Source: Bacteroidia bacterium
GTDB taxonomy: Bacteria > Bacteroidota > Bacteroidia > Chitinophagales > JAUHXS01
Assembly: GCA_030426955.1 (NCBI GenBank)
Contig: JAUHXS010000003.1
Coordinates: 272,633 to 336,632 of the forward strand
Length of the DNA: 64,000 bases
Direction of reading: 5' to 3'
The translations under genes and the position numbers were made by a program. Of the stretch, positions 54,801 to 63,263 are shown piece after piece (within the stretch, counting starts at the first letter, position 1; each line of letters opens with the position of its first letter). Under the pieces are notes generated by a model that was given only the letters and a program-made list of their open reading frames with translations, did not search any database and had not been told where the DNA came from.

Positions 54801-56363
54801 TTAGAAACTATGATTCTGCGAAGAAGCAAAGTAAGCTATGACTTCTTTACGGAAATGAGAGTCATTTAACTTATACTTTAAAAAGGGAATGATAACAATA
54901 TCATCAATAAAATTTGTCTCTATATCTAATATTTTATCACTTGCCAGCAATTGGAGCATATTCTCAAATATTGACTTTTCATCTGAAGAATTTTTGCAAT
55001 TTGTGTATTTAAGGAAGCCGTCAATCATGATGTTAACACTAACTAATTTCTGCTCATTTTTGCCCATTAACCTTTTAAGCGAGAGCAATAAAGAAGGTAG
55101 CAATAGTTTATTCTCCAAATCAACGTGAATAATTACTTCCATTACTCTCAGCATGATAATGATCAGTAACCTTGTTTCTACCTTTTTTTGAGATAATACT
55201 TCATTAATAAAGTTGAGGGCAGTGTCATGCTTGCCGAGGGTGAAATATAAGAGAACCATGATCGTAGGGACTCTGGTTTTATGAAAGTGTATAAAATTAG
55301 GTTGATGCTTATCGAAGATTTTCTGTTCACTTTCTATGAAACTAATTGCCTCGTTTTGCATACCCTTTTTTATGAAGAGCTCTATGTTTAATGTGTAGTA
55401 GGCTGCAAATATATTTGCGATCAGCTTTGTATTGGCCTCTGAAGTTTGCCGATAAAGATTATTAAGATCTTTTAGTGAAGACTCGGCTTTATTTAATTTT
55501 TTTCTGTAGAAAAGTTCTGCAATATAGTTGTTCAGGGCAATGTAATATAGTCTTTGCCAATTAGCGATTTTTAATAAAATAGGCTTTCGTTTTACTGTTT
55601 CTATCTTTTGTTTGTTTGCCGCGAATGCTTCATCATCGTTATCAAGTGCTGACTGACAAACGAAAATTAATTTAAAGTACTCAAAAGACACTGTAACGCT
55701 ATCTTCTTTTTCTAGGCTAGGCTTTGGAAGCTTTTTTAAGATTGCTTCGGCCTTACCCTTTAGATGTTCCCGATTGAGCTCATTGTTAGCAAAAGAACTG
55801 CTAATGGATCTGCTTAAGTAGTTATAATATTCAATGTCCTGAATTTTGCCTAATATGTTTTTTCTTTTTAAAAGAAGCCTTTTTACTTCGTCCTTAGATA
55901 ATAGCTTTTGAGACTGAACCTCCAGCCGTATTAAAAAGTCTATGGTAATGAGCAAATAATAATACAGTTCATATCTCTCTGAAATTTCGGATGCTTTTAA
56001 TATTTCCTTTTTGGCTCTTTTGTAAAACCCCCTAGAAAACAAGACTTGTGAATGGTCTATAATTTTATGTATTTGTGCATCAACAAATTTATTATTATGA
56101 AAGTTGGAGAGTGCATCTAAAAGTGTATTGAAGAGATATCTTTTTAAAGAAGAGAAATTTCTTTCGTTATACTTTTCTCGAAAGTATTTTTGAATTTGTC
56201 TTTCATCAGTAGATTTTGAGTTTTCTATTATTTCATAGAGTTCTACATATTTTTTTTTGTTGTTATTGGTATCGTGATTAAAGTATTTTTGAAAGTACCC
56301 TTTCTCATTTCTTGACATAGACTTGATAAGTAAATATAGATCAGAAGGAGTATCTTTTAACAT
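54801..56363 (-). CDS. Conserved all-helical protein of unknown function
   Basis: I do not recognise a named family. The protein has 520 residues, no signal peptide and no membrane helix. It is Lys/Glu-rich and strongly helical, with repeated antiparallel-helix patterns like TPR proteins (e.g. SRGFYKRAKKEILKASEISE, FTLGKHDTALNFINEVL). The N-terminus, SDLYLLIKSMSRNEKGYFQK, resembles a start that I recall in other Bacteroidota hypothetical proteins. It is a probable cytosolic scaffold or protein-protein interaction module. It lies between a surface protein gene and a methyltransferase gene in opposite orientation, so context adds little. Confidence 0.6.
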   Translation of the reverse strand: MLKDTPSDLYLLIKSMSRNEKGYFQKYFNHDTNNNKKKYVELYEIIENSKSTDERQIQKYFREKYNERNFSSLKRYLFNTLLDALSNFHNNKFVDAQIHKIIDHSQVLFSRGFYKRAKKEILKASEISERYELYYYLLITIDFLIRLEVQSQKLLSKDEVKRLLLKRKNILGKIQDIEYYNYLSRSISSSFANNELNREHLKGKAEAILKKLPKPSLEKEDSVTVSFEYFKLIFVCQSALDNDDEAFAANKQKIETVKRKPILLKIANWQRLYYIALNNYIAELFYRKKLNKAESSLKDLNNLYRQTSEANTKLIANIFAAYYTLNIELFIKKGMQNEAISFIESEQKIFDKHQPNFIHFHKTRVPTIMVLLYFTLGKHDTALNFINEVLSQKKVETRLLIIIMLRVMEVIIHVDLENKLLLPSLLLSLKRLMGKNEQKLVSVNIMIDGFLKYTNCKNSSDEKSIFENMLQLLASDKILDIETNFIDDIVIIPFLKYKLNDSHFRKEVIAYFASSQNHSF

Positions 56364-56459
56364 AGATGAAAGCTAATGAAACAATATAAATATAAGCATC
56401 TCCTTCTATTTAGATAATAGTTTAGATTTTTTAATAAATTAGATTTCTGTCTTTTGGGT

Positions 56460-57134
56460 ATGGAAAGTCAACTTAAAAACGACATATTTCAATGGGATGT
56501 TGCTAATTGGTCTCAATCACTTACTTTATGGGAAAAGTATGGTGATGAGATAAAAGGCAAAAGATGTCTAGCACTAGGCGAGCGGGATGGTGGACTTTCG
56601 CTTTGGCTGGCTCTTAAAGGCAGTGACGTGGTGGCATCAGACTTAAACGGTGTTACAGAGCAAGCTAAGTCATTACATACTAAATACAATGTCCAAAACA
56701 ATATCGAATATAGAGCCATCGATATGTTAGATATTCAATATCCTGATAACACGTTTGACATGGTGGTATTCAAGTCTGTCTTAGGGGCACTTTCAACTAA
56801 GCAAAATCAACAAAAAGCAATTGATGAAATATATCGAGTTTTAAAACCAGGAGGTCTATTATTATTTGCTGAGAATGCTAAAGGGTCTTTTTTACATGTT
56901 TTTTTAAGAAAATACTTTACCAATTGGAGTACCTATTGGCGGTATTTAAGCTCCTCAGAAGACGTAGCCTTATTTAGCTCCTTTTCCAATCTTGAGATGG
57001 ACTGCTATGGATTTTGGGGACTCTTTGGGAGGTCAGAAAAGCAAAAGAACTTGTTGAGTGTTTTAGACCGCTTTTCCAATCGGATGATTCCTAAAAAAAA
57101 CAGATATATTCTATTTGGTGTGGCTAAGAAATGA
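56460..57134 (+). CDS. Class I SAM-dependent methyltransferase (UbiE/Methyltransf_11 type)
   Basis: The protein has 224 residues from the ATG at 56460; an in-frame TTG two codons upstream is less likely. The SAM-binding motif I is degenerate but recognisable (CLALGERDGGLSLWLA), followed by acidic ASDLNG and FDMVVFKSVLGALS (motif III-like), then YRVLKPGGLLLFAE, typical of Methyltransf_11. The C-terminal half has hydrophobic segments suited to a lipid or quinone substrate. It is monocistronic by position. The substrate is unknown. Confidence 0.82.
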   Translation: MESQLKNDIFQWDVANWSQSLTLWEKYGDEIKGKRCLALGERDGGLSLWLALKGSDVVASDLNGVTEQAKSLHTKYNVQNNIEYRAIDMLDIQYPDNTFDMVVFKSVLGALSTKQNQQKAIDEIYRVLKPGGLLLFAENAKGSFLHVFLRKYFTNWSTYWRYLSSSEDVALFSSFSNLEMDCYGFWGLFGRSEKQKNLLSVLDRFSNRMIPKKNRYILFGVAKK

Positions 57135-57341
57135 CAGTGACTTTAGAGATTTATTAGGTGTATTCAATCATAAAAGTGAAATAAACCATGCCACAAATCA
57201 CTTTTTTTGTAAGACCTATCCAAGACAATAAACAAACTTTTTTTCGTTAATCTAATGATAACATTAATTCATTAGGAAATTTAAGTGGGCTATATTATAT
57301 TTACGCACTAAACATTATTATTAAAAGCAAATTGTAAAAAA

Positions 57342-58211
57342 ATGTCAATTATAAGTAAAAGGTTAATGACTCTAGTGGCTGTTTTAGCTATCCTATTTGT
57401 TGGCTTTCAACAAATCTCTATTGCTGATGAATCTTCCGATTCAGCAATGACAGAGGAAACAGTAGACTCAAATGTTGCTGAAGCAGCAATGGAAGAAGAG
57501 GCGCCAATGGAAAAAGAGGAGATGAAAGAAGAAGAGACAACTATGGTTGTTGAGGAAGAAATTGCTGCACCAACTGGTCATCAATTGATCAAAAAATACT
57601 TTATAGAGGGTGGCCCTGGCTTTATGGGGATCGTATTAATATGTTTAATCTTAGGATTGGCTTTTTGTATAGAAAGAATTATTTCTCTTAATCTTTCAAC
57701 TGTTAATACAAAGAAGTTATTAAGCGATGTAGATAGCAAATTGCAATCAGGAGATGTGGAAGGAGCAAAAGAAGTTTGCAAAAACACCAGAGGACCTGTT
57801 GCTAGCATTTTCTACCAAGGTCTTTCTAGGGTAAGCGAAGGTATTGAGATAGTTGAAAAATCAATTGTTTCTTACGGTTCTGTCCAAATGGGACTTTTGG
57901 AAAAAGGCTTAGTTTGGATTTCACTATTTATTGCATTAGCACCGATGCTTGGTTTCATGGGTACGGTTATTGGTATGATTGAGGCATTTGATGCTATTGA
58001 GGTTGCTGGCGATATTTCTCCAGGGTTAGTAGCAGGAGGTATTAAAGTGGCGTTATTGACAACAGTATTTGGTTTGATCGTTGCGATCATTCTTCAAATC
58101 TTTTACAACTATATTGTATCAAAAATTGATGATCTTGTCAACAGCATGGAAGATGCTTCAATTGGTATCGTTGATTTAATGATCAAGCATAACGTTACAA
58201 AGAAATCATAA
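57342..58211 (+). CDS. exbB: ExbB/TolQ/MotA-family proton channel subunit
   Basis: The protein has 289 residues. After a first membrane helix (about 8-28) comes an acidic Glu/Met/Ala-rich stretch (30-80) that most ExbB proteins of other phyla lack. Three ExbB-type helices follow (FMGIVLICLILGLAFCIERI; GLVWISLFIALAPMLGFMGT; the segment LVAGGIKVALLTTVFGLIVA). The LGFMGTVIGMIEAF motif is typical. It would form the proton channel with the two ExbD proteins downstream and energise TonB-dependent transport. The gene is first of a four-gene cluster; a TATATTTA box lies ~40 nt upstream. Confidence 0.9.
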   Translation: MSIISKRLMTLVAVLAILFVGFQQISIADESSDSAMTEETVDSNVAEAAMEEEAPMEKEEMKEEETTMVVEEEIAAPTGHQLIKKYFIEGGPGFMGIVLICLILGLAFCIERIISLNLSTVNTKKLLSDVDSKLQSGDVEGAKEVCKNTRGPVASIFYQGLSRVSEGIEIVEKSIVSYGSVQMGLLEKGLVWISLFIALAPMLGFMGTVIGMIEAFDAIEVAGDISPGLVAGGIKVALLTTVFGLIVAIILQIFYNYIVSKIDDLVNSMEDASIGIVDLMIKHNVTKKS

Positions 58212-58214
58212 ACT

Positions 58215-58556
58215 ATGAATGACGGTTTAATCAACTTTGGAATATATCTTAGTTATGCACTAGTTGCTATTGCAGCACTTGCAGCCTTTGTTTTTCCAGT
58301 GATCTATATGATTCAAAATCCAGCAGAAGCAAAAAAAGGATTGGTAGGCGTCGTTGCGCTGGTAGTGGTGTTGCTATTAGGATATGTATTTGCTGGTAGC
58401 GAAATTCCAGATGCATTAGCAAAAGCGTGCAAAAATTTTGATGTAGATCCTTCAAAGTTCAAGAAAATTGGCGCTGGTATCAATGCCTTTTACATTTTGG
58501 CTTTCTTAGCAGTAGTTTCATTGGTGGCAAGTGAAATTAGAAGTGCATTCAAATAA
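58215..58556 (+). CDS. Small membrane protein between exbB and exbD
   Basis: The protein has 113 residues and three membrane helices (about 8-30, 42-60 and 88-108) around a short extramembrane loop containing KACKNFDVDPSKFKKIG. I do not know a named family, but a small membrane protein at this position in exbB-x-exbD-exbD clusters is a recurrent Bacteroidota arrangement that I recall. It begins 3 nt after exbB and 7 nt before exbD, so the operon is tight. A role as an accessory part of the ExbBD motor is inferred from position only. Confidence 0.75.
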   Translation: MNDGLINFGIYLSYALVAIAALAAFVFPVIYMIQNPAEAKKGLVGVVALVVVLLLGYVFAGSEIPDALAKACKNFDVDPSKFKKIGAGINAFYILAFLAVVSLVASEIRSAFK

Positions 58557-58563
58557 ATAAGCA

Positions 58564-59115
58564 GTGGCAAGAAGTAAAAATAGAATGGATAATGAGATCA
58601 ATGCCAGCTCAATGGCTGACATTGCTTTCTTACTATTGATTTTCTTCTTGGTAACAACGACAATGGACATTGATAAAGGTCTATTGACAAAGTTGCCTCC
58701 AATGCCAGAAGATGATACTGAAATCATTGATGCTCCTATCAATGCAAGAAACACTTGGCCTATACTAGTAAATGCTAGAGACCAACTTCTTGTAAAAGGA
58801 GAATTGATGAGCATTGAGGAGTTAAAAAGAAAAACTAAGGAGTTTTTAAGTAACAACGGCAGAGATCCTAAGTTATCAGATAATCCAGATAAAGCAGTTG
58901 TATCATTAAAGAATGATAGGGGAACCTCATATGATATGTACATTCAGGTGCAAAATGAGGTTAAGGCCGCTTATAATGAGCTTCGAGAGGAAGAGTCTCA
59001 AAAGAAGTTTGGCAAAAACTACGAAGATTTAAATAAAGATCAGCAAAAGAAGATTAGAAAATTATATCCGATGAAGATTTCTGAGGCAGAACCAGAAAAT
59101 ACAGGAAATAGCTAA
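58564..59115 (+). CDS. exbD: ExbD/TolR-family protein (first copy)
   Basis: The protein has 183 residues. A short cytoplasmic N-terminus (MARSKNRMDNEINASSMAD) leads to one membrane helix (IAFLLLIFFLVTTTMD), whose Asp is the conserved proton-path residue. The periplasmic part is longer than usual and ends in a Lys/Glu-rich region (KKFGKNYEDLNKDQQKKIR). The start is GTG at 58564; no better ATG fits the conserved N-terminus. The stop overlaps the next exbD start by one base (TAATG). Confidence 0.9.
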   Translation: MARSKNRMDNEINASSMADIAFLLLIFFLVTTTMDIDKGLLTKLPPMPEDDTEIIDAPINARNTWPILVNARDQLLVKGELMSIEELKRKTKEFLSNNGRDPKLSDNPDKAVVSLKNDRGTSYDMYIQVQNEVKAAYNELREEESQKKFGKNYEDLNKDQQKKIRKLYPMKISEAEPENTGNS

Positions 59116-59588
59116 TGGGAAAGTTTAGTACAAAAAGAGGAAAAGCGACACCAGCAATATCTACCGCATCATTGCCTGATATTATCTTTATTTTACTTTT
59201 CTTCTTTATGGTAGCTACGGTAATGAGAGAAACCACATTAAAGGTGAAAGTATTAGTTCCTAAAGCGACAGAACTTCAAAAGCTAGAGAAAAAGTCACTA
59301 ACTAGTTACATCTATATTGGAGAGCCAACTCCTAATTATGCAAAAACTTTAGGAACAGCACCTAGAATTCAACTAAATGATCAGTTTGCTACTCCTCAAG
59401 ACATTATTCAATTTGTGGAGAATGAACGTGTAAAAGTAGATGATCGATTAGTACCTTTTATGACCTTTTCCATGAGAGTGGATAAAGAAGTAAAAATGGG
59501 TATTGTCTCTGATGTCAAGCAAGAGCTTCGTAAAGCAAATGCATTGAAGCTCAATTATTCCGCTACTCCTAGGACGGAGGTTTACTAG
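59115..59588 (+). CDS. exbD: ExbD/TolR-family protein (second copy)
   Basis: The protein has 157 residues. The N-terminus TPAISTASLPDIIFILLFFFMVATVM holds the single membrane helix and the conserved Asp of the ExbD family. The periplasmic domain (LVPKATELQKLEKK...) is shorter than that of copy 1. Coupled to the first exbD by a one-base overlap, the two probably form a heteromeric ExbD assembly. No tonB gene follows; the next gene is an unrelated TetR regulator. Confidence 0.9.
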   Translation: MGKFSTKRGKATPAISTASLPDIIFILLFFFMVATVMRETTLKVKVLVPKATELQKLEKKSLTSYIYIGEPTPNYAKTLGTAPRIQLNDQFATPQDIIQFVENERVKVDDRLVPFMTFSMRVDKEVKMGIVSDVKQELRKANALKLNYSATPRTEVY

Positions 59589-59645
59589 TATATATTTTTG
59601 TTTTTTAGTAAAGATTTTTTCTTTTCGATTTTTTTGTTCAAATTT

Positions 59646-59661
59646 GTGAGTGATTACTCAC
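59646..59661. promoter_or_regulatory. Perfect inverted repeat, candidate TetR operator
   Basis: GTGAGT-GATT-ACTCAC is a perfect 6-bp inverted repeat ending 11 nt before the TetR-family gene start (59673). TetR family repressors often bind such palindromes over their own promoter. Just upstream, CAAATTTG resembles a degenerate -7 box, so bound repressor would block transcription. Autoregulation of the TetR-SDR-oxidoreductase operon is inferred. Confidence 0.55.
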
Positions 59662-59672
59662 TTACTTTTAAA

Positions 59673-60194
59673 ATGACAGAAAAACAAAAAGAAATATTGT
59701 CCATCGCAATGGAGCTATTCGCAAAGGAAGGGTTTGATGCCGTATCTACTAGTAGAATAGCCAAAAGTGCAAATGTCTCGGAGGGGCTAATTTTTAAACA
59801 CTTCAAATCAAAACAAGGCCTTTTGGATGCCATTCTTCAGCTTGGGCAAGAAGCGGTTGAAGGTTTGCTGACTAGCTTAAAAGAGGAGGATAGTCCAAAG
59901 GAAATTATTCGACAAGTAATACAGATGCCTTTTGATATGGATGAAGAGCAATATCATTTTTGGCGATTGCTATATTCCCTTAAATGGCAAGCAGATGTTT
60001 ATGATGAAAGCATTTCTGAGCCGATTAAGGAGTTCCTGACACAGGCCTTTAGAAAGCTTAACTATGGTCATCCAAAATTAGAAGCAGAGACATTGCTGAT
60101 TTTAATGGACGGCATAGCCACAACAGTACTTTTGAAAAAGCCTAAAAATCAAAATCGTTTGATGAAACATGTTTTAAACAAGTACAATTTATAA
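59673..60194 (+). CDS. TetR/AcrR-family transcriptional regulator
   Basis: The protein has 173 residues from the ATG at 59673; an upstream in-frame codon at 59598 would add a Phe-rich stretch that is not family-like and would overlap the operator. The helix-turn-helix is KEGFDAVSTSRIAKSANVSEG followed by LIFKHFKSKQGLLDAIL. The ligand-binding half is helical and unassigned. It is first of a three-gene operon with an SDR and an NAD(P)-binding oxidoreductase (3 nt and 4 nt gaps), and likely regulates it. Confidence 0.9.
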   Translation: MTEKQKEILSIAMELFAKEGFDAVSTSRIAKSANVSEGLIFKHFKSKQGLLDAILQLGQEAVEGLLTSLKEEDSPKEIIRQVIQMPFDMDEEQYHFWRLLYSLKWQADVYDESISEPIKEFLTQAFRKLNYGHPKLEAETLLILMDGIATTVLLKKPKNQNRLMKHVLNKYNL

Positions 60195-60196
60195 TC

Positions 60197-60979
60197 ATGA
60201 AAAAAACAGCATTAATTACTGGTGCATCAAGTGGAATAGGCAAAGAACTTGCCTATATCCATGCATCTAAAGGAGGAGACTTAGTGATTGTTGCCAGGAG
60301 CAAGGAAAAGTTAGAAGCACTAAAAGTTGAACTTGAAAAGAAATACACCACAAAAGTGACCATCATTGTTAAAGATTTAACAAAAGAATCTGCAGCAAAA
60401 GAGATCTACGAGGAAGTTAAAAGAGCAGGGTTAGAAGTTAATTATTTAATCAATAACGCTGGATTTGGAGGGCAAGGGAAATTCCATGAAAGGGAATGGG
60501 AACAAGATTTGGCAATGATAAATTTAAATATCACCGCATTAACAGCGTTAACAAGATTTTTCTTGCCTGGTCTGGTCAAAAGAAATGAAGGAAAGATTCT
60601 GAATGTTTCCTCAACAGCAAGTCTATTACCAGGTCCTTTGCAGGCAGTCTATTATGCTACAAAGGCCTATGTGACTTCTTTTAGTAACGCAATTGCGGAA
60701 GAGCTACATGATACGGATGTAACAGTTACAGCACTATTACCTGGAGCAACAGAAACAGAGTTTGCAAAAACATCTGGTATGGATAAAACTGATCTGTTTC
60801 AAAATACACACAGTGCCAAATCTGTTGCTGAAGATGGCTATAATGGTATGCTTAAAGGTAAGCTTAATGTTATGGCAGGGTTGAGCTTTGTACAGCGTAT
60901 TATGATGGGAAGTGTTCCCTTGACACCTAAAAGCATTTTGTTGAGTCAAGTGAGGAAAATGCAAGAAGTTAAAAACTAG
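60197..60979 (+). CDS. Short-chain dehydrogenase/reductase (SDR)
   Basis: The protein has 260 residues. The classical SDR cofactor motif is TGASSGIGKELAYIH; NNAGFGGQGKFH, the catalytic Ser in LNVSSTAS, and YYATKAYV with the YxxxK pair are all present. The Arg at VARSKEK suggests preference for NADP(H). The substrate is unknown; the family includes ketone and acyl reductases. It is cotranscribed with the upstream TetR gene. Confidence 0.9.
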   Translation: MKKTALITGASSGIGKELAYIHASKGGDLVIVARSKEKLEALKVELEKKYTTKVTIIVKDLTKESAAKEIYEEVKRAGLEVNYLINNAGFGGQGKFHEREWEQDLAMINLNITALTALTRFFLPGLVKRNEGKILNVSSTASLLPGPLQAVYYATKAYVTSFSNAIAEELHDTDVTVTALLPGATETEFAKTSGMDKTDLFQNTHSAKSVAEDGYNGMLKGKLNVMAGLSFVQRIMMGSVPLTPKSILLSQVRKMQEVKN

Positions 60980-60983
60980 TCCA

Positions 60984-61655
60984 ATGGCAAAAAACGTCAT
61001 TATAGTAGGCTCAAGCGGGATGGTGGGATCGCACATTCTAGAACTTTGTTTGCAGAGCGATAAAGTAAGCAAAGTTACCTCTATTGTGAGAAGACCATCT
61101 GGCATTGAAAATAAAAAATTAGTTGAAGTGGTTCACACGGACTATAAAGACTATAGCCCTATTAAAAGTCATCTTGCTGATCAAGATATTGCTTTCTTTT
61201 GTATCGGAGCTTACACAGGTGCCGTTCCAAGGGAGGAGTTTCGAAAAATCACGGTGGACTACCCTGTTGAACTTGCAAAGGCATTAAAAGAAATTAATCC
61301 TAATATTAATTTCAACTTGTTAAGTGGTCAAGGTGCAGATAAGAGTGAGAAAAGTAAAATGATGTTTGCAAAAGATAAAGGAGCTGCGGAGAATTCCTTG
61401 AGTGAACTAGGACTTGGACAATTCCATACTTTCCGTCCAGCCTATATTTATCCAGTTAAAAAGCGCAAGGAGCCTAATTTTGCGTATCAATTATCTAGAT
61501 GGTTATACAAACCATTATTCTCAAAACTTGGAAAAAACATGAGTATAACCTCTGAGGATCTGGCTAAAGCAATGTTTAAGATCGGTGTTAATGGTTCGGA
61601 AAAAGAAATTTGGGAAAATAAAGATATGGTGGAGTATATGAGGAATAAAGCATAA
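60984..61655 (+). CDS. NAD(P)-binding Rossmann-fold protein (atypical SDR, NAD(P)H-binding)
   Basis: The protein has 223 residues. The start VIIVGSSGMVGSHILELCL is the glycine-rich NAD(P)-binding loop of the atypical-SDR/NmrA-like group, followed by SIVRRPSG and IAFFCIGAYTGAV. FRPAYIYPVKKRKEPN near residue 150 is a typical family block (compare with the HTATIP2/YbjT group). No canonical YxxxK catalytic pair is evident, so it may bind NAD(P)H without full SDR catalysis. It is last of the TetR operon, 4 nt after the SDR. Confidence 0.85.
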   Translation: MAKNVIIVGSSGMVGSHILELCLQSDKVSKVTSIVRRPSGIENKKLVEVVHTDYKDYSPIKSHLADQDIAFFCIGAYTGAVPREEFRKITVDYPVELAKALKEINPNINFNLLSGQGADKSEKSKMMFAKDKGAAENSLSELGLGQFHTFRPAYIYPVKKRKEPNFAYQLSRWLYKPLFSKLGKNMSITSEDLAKAMFKIGVNGSEKEIWENKDMVEYMRNKA

Positions 61656-61979
61656 AGAATGTTATGTATAAACTAAAATATCCATAGCGGTCATTTTGAC
61701 CGCAGGGAAAAATCTACCTTTGGAAAATTCTCAAGTTAGACCTGCCTGCCGGCAAAGCAGGTTTCTCCTAACGTCGAAATTGCGAACATTCGAAATATAA
61801 TGGAGAATGTGAAGCAGTCTCTATTCAAGCTAGACATTGCCTGCCTTGCTGGCAGGCTAAATTTGCAATAGATGAAAGCGTGTCTAGTCATAAAGATTTT
61901 AGGACTAGACAATGGGTTGCAACGTTTACAAACTACACTAATTAAGTTATAGATCTAATATTACTACTTGTTGTTAAAA
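61656..61979. repeat. Intergenic stretch holding mosaic palindromic repeats
   Basis: No gene was seen in this 324-nt gap. It contains three GC-rich hairpins: GCGGTC/GACCGC (61687-61703), ACCTGC/GCAGGT around TGCCGGCA (61740-61762), and GCCTGCC/GGCAGGC (61839-61857). The segments GGTCATTTTGACCGCAGGG, ATTGCGAACATTCGAAAT and GTGAAGCAGTCTC resemble decayed forms of a dispersed 'GTCATTGCGAACGAAGTGAAGCAATCTC'-like element that I recall in Bacteroidota genomes. Confidence 0.55.
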
Positions 61980-63228
61980 CTATAAGCCAGATAGCTTAAA
62001 ACTAGTTGCCTCATCTTTAGATTTAACTTGCAGAATATACATACTTGAGATACTTGAGGGCTTCTTTATATAATATTCACTATTGTGATTATTAATTCTT
62101 TTTCGTAAAACTTCTTTTCCTGTTATGTCATAAAGTGATATATAATCAACCCAGTCTTCAGTAGCACAAAGTATTTTAAAGTAGTCTCCTTCTTGATAGA
62201 TAGAAAATCTTTTAGACATTACGCTTTGTTGTGTAAAAGTAGGCTCTCCTAAAAGTGTTATAGTGGTGGATGATTTTGACATTGCATTCACATTAGCGTT
62301 ACTTCCGTCTGCAATAGATAAAATAAAAATTGCATACTCAACATCGTTAGTAATTAAGTCCCCATCGCTATCTTGCGCATTGCTAGAAAGTGCCTTGCGT
62401 ATTTCCCGTTTTTGCAACCGAGGTATAGTTTGAAGCTAAGAGCGCTTCTGCCTTTGGCAAGTCAAATGAATCAGAATTTGAATCTTTTACCACGATAATT
62501 CTATACTCACTGACTGTGCTCTCATCATTTGCATTGCTAAAAGATACCTCAAGGTCTTCTCCATTCCCTTTATCCCCAATATCAAGAGCTGTAATCCCTG
62601 TAGCCTCATCAGCGACTACATCAACTTTAGGAGGCTTGATTTTAATCTTTGCAGAGGGAGCATAAATGTCATCATTCCAATATATATCTGAGCCAACTGC
62701 TGCTGCAATGCCAACAATAATAGAATCTCCGGTAATATCTTCATTTGTGACTAGGTCATTTCTTTTTAACCCTAAAACTATGTTTTGGTTTAAAGAATCT
62801 GCTGTAATAGTAATATTTCCTGATTTCAGGTTTGTATAGTTCATTACATTGACCCCGCTAGCATTGGCAATGCCTATTGTTCCAGTATAACTAGATGGAT
62901 GGCTACCATTAACCCAAGTGGTTAATAGCTTATGATAAGGATTAGAATTGTCGGTGCCCCAAAAGTTGAATGTAGAACCACCCCCTGGAATGTTAAACAT
63001 TATATTTACTCCAAGAGCAGCAAGGTTTGAACTGTTTAAATTGGCAACTGAGACCCTAAACCAGATAGAGTCCGCATCTTGATCATATTGATATTCTAAC
63101 TTAGTCCCATCCAATAAAGCCATATTTGCACCATCTCCAGAAACATCTGTTATTAATTCATTCCATGTTTGTGCTATAATGTTGCTGGTAAGCGAACAGA
63201 ACAATAGTCCCAATAGTAAGTATCTCAT
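61980..63228 (-). pseudogene. T9SS type A cargo gene split by a +1 frameshift
   Basis: The 5' part (ATG at 63228) has a signal peptide (ending SNIIAQ) and a domain with 'TKLEYQYDQDADSIWFRVS', then stops at 62383 after TQGTF. The 3' part continues in a different frame: SSNAQDSDGDLITNDVEYAIF, a segment EPTFTQQSVMSKRFSIYQ, and a type A sorting domain (DYISLYDITGKEVLRKRI; ending SFKLSGL). One extra T in ACTTTCTAGC would explain the break; with one T removed, about 415 residues would be continuous. The gene lies just downstream of the IS200/IS605-type element. Confidence 0.78.
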
Positions 63229-63263
63229 CTTTCTTTTTTATTATCTAGTTAAAGGTTAAAACC

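Noticed and set aside
59598..59672. An upstream start for the TetR gene at 59598
   Set aside because: The extra peptide is Phe-rich and unlike the family; the ATG at 59673 directly precedes the conserved MTEKQKEIL segment and leaves the palindrome free.
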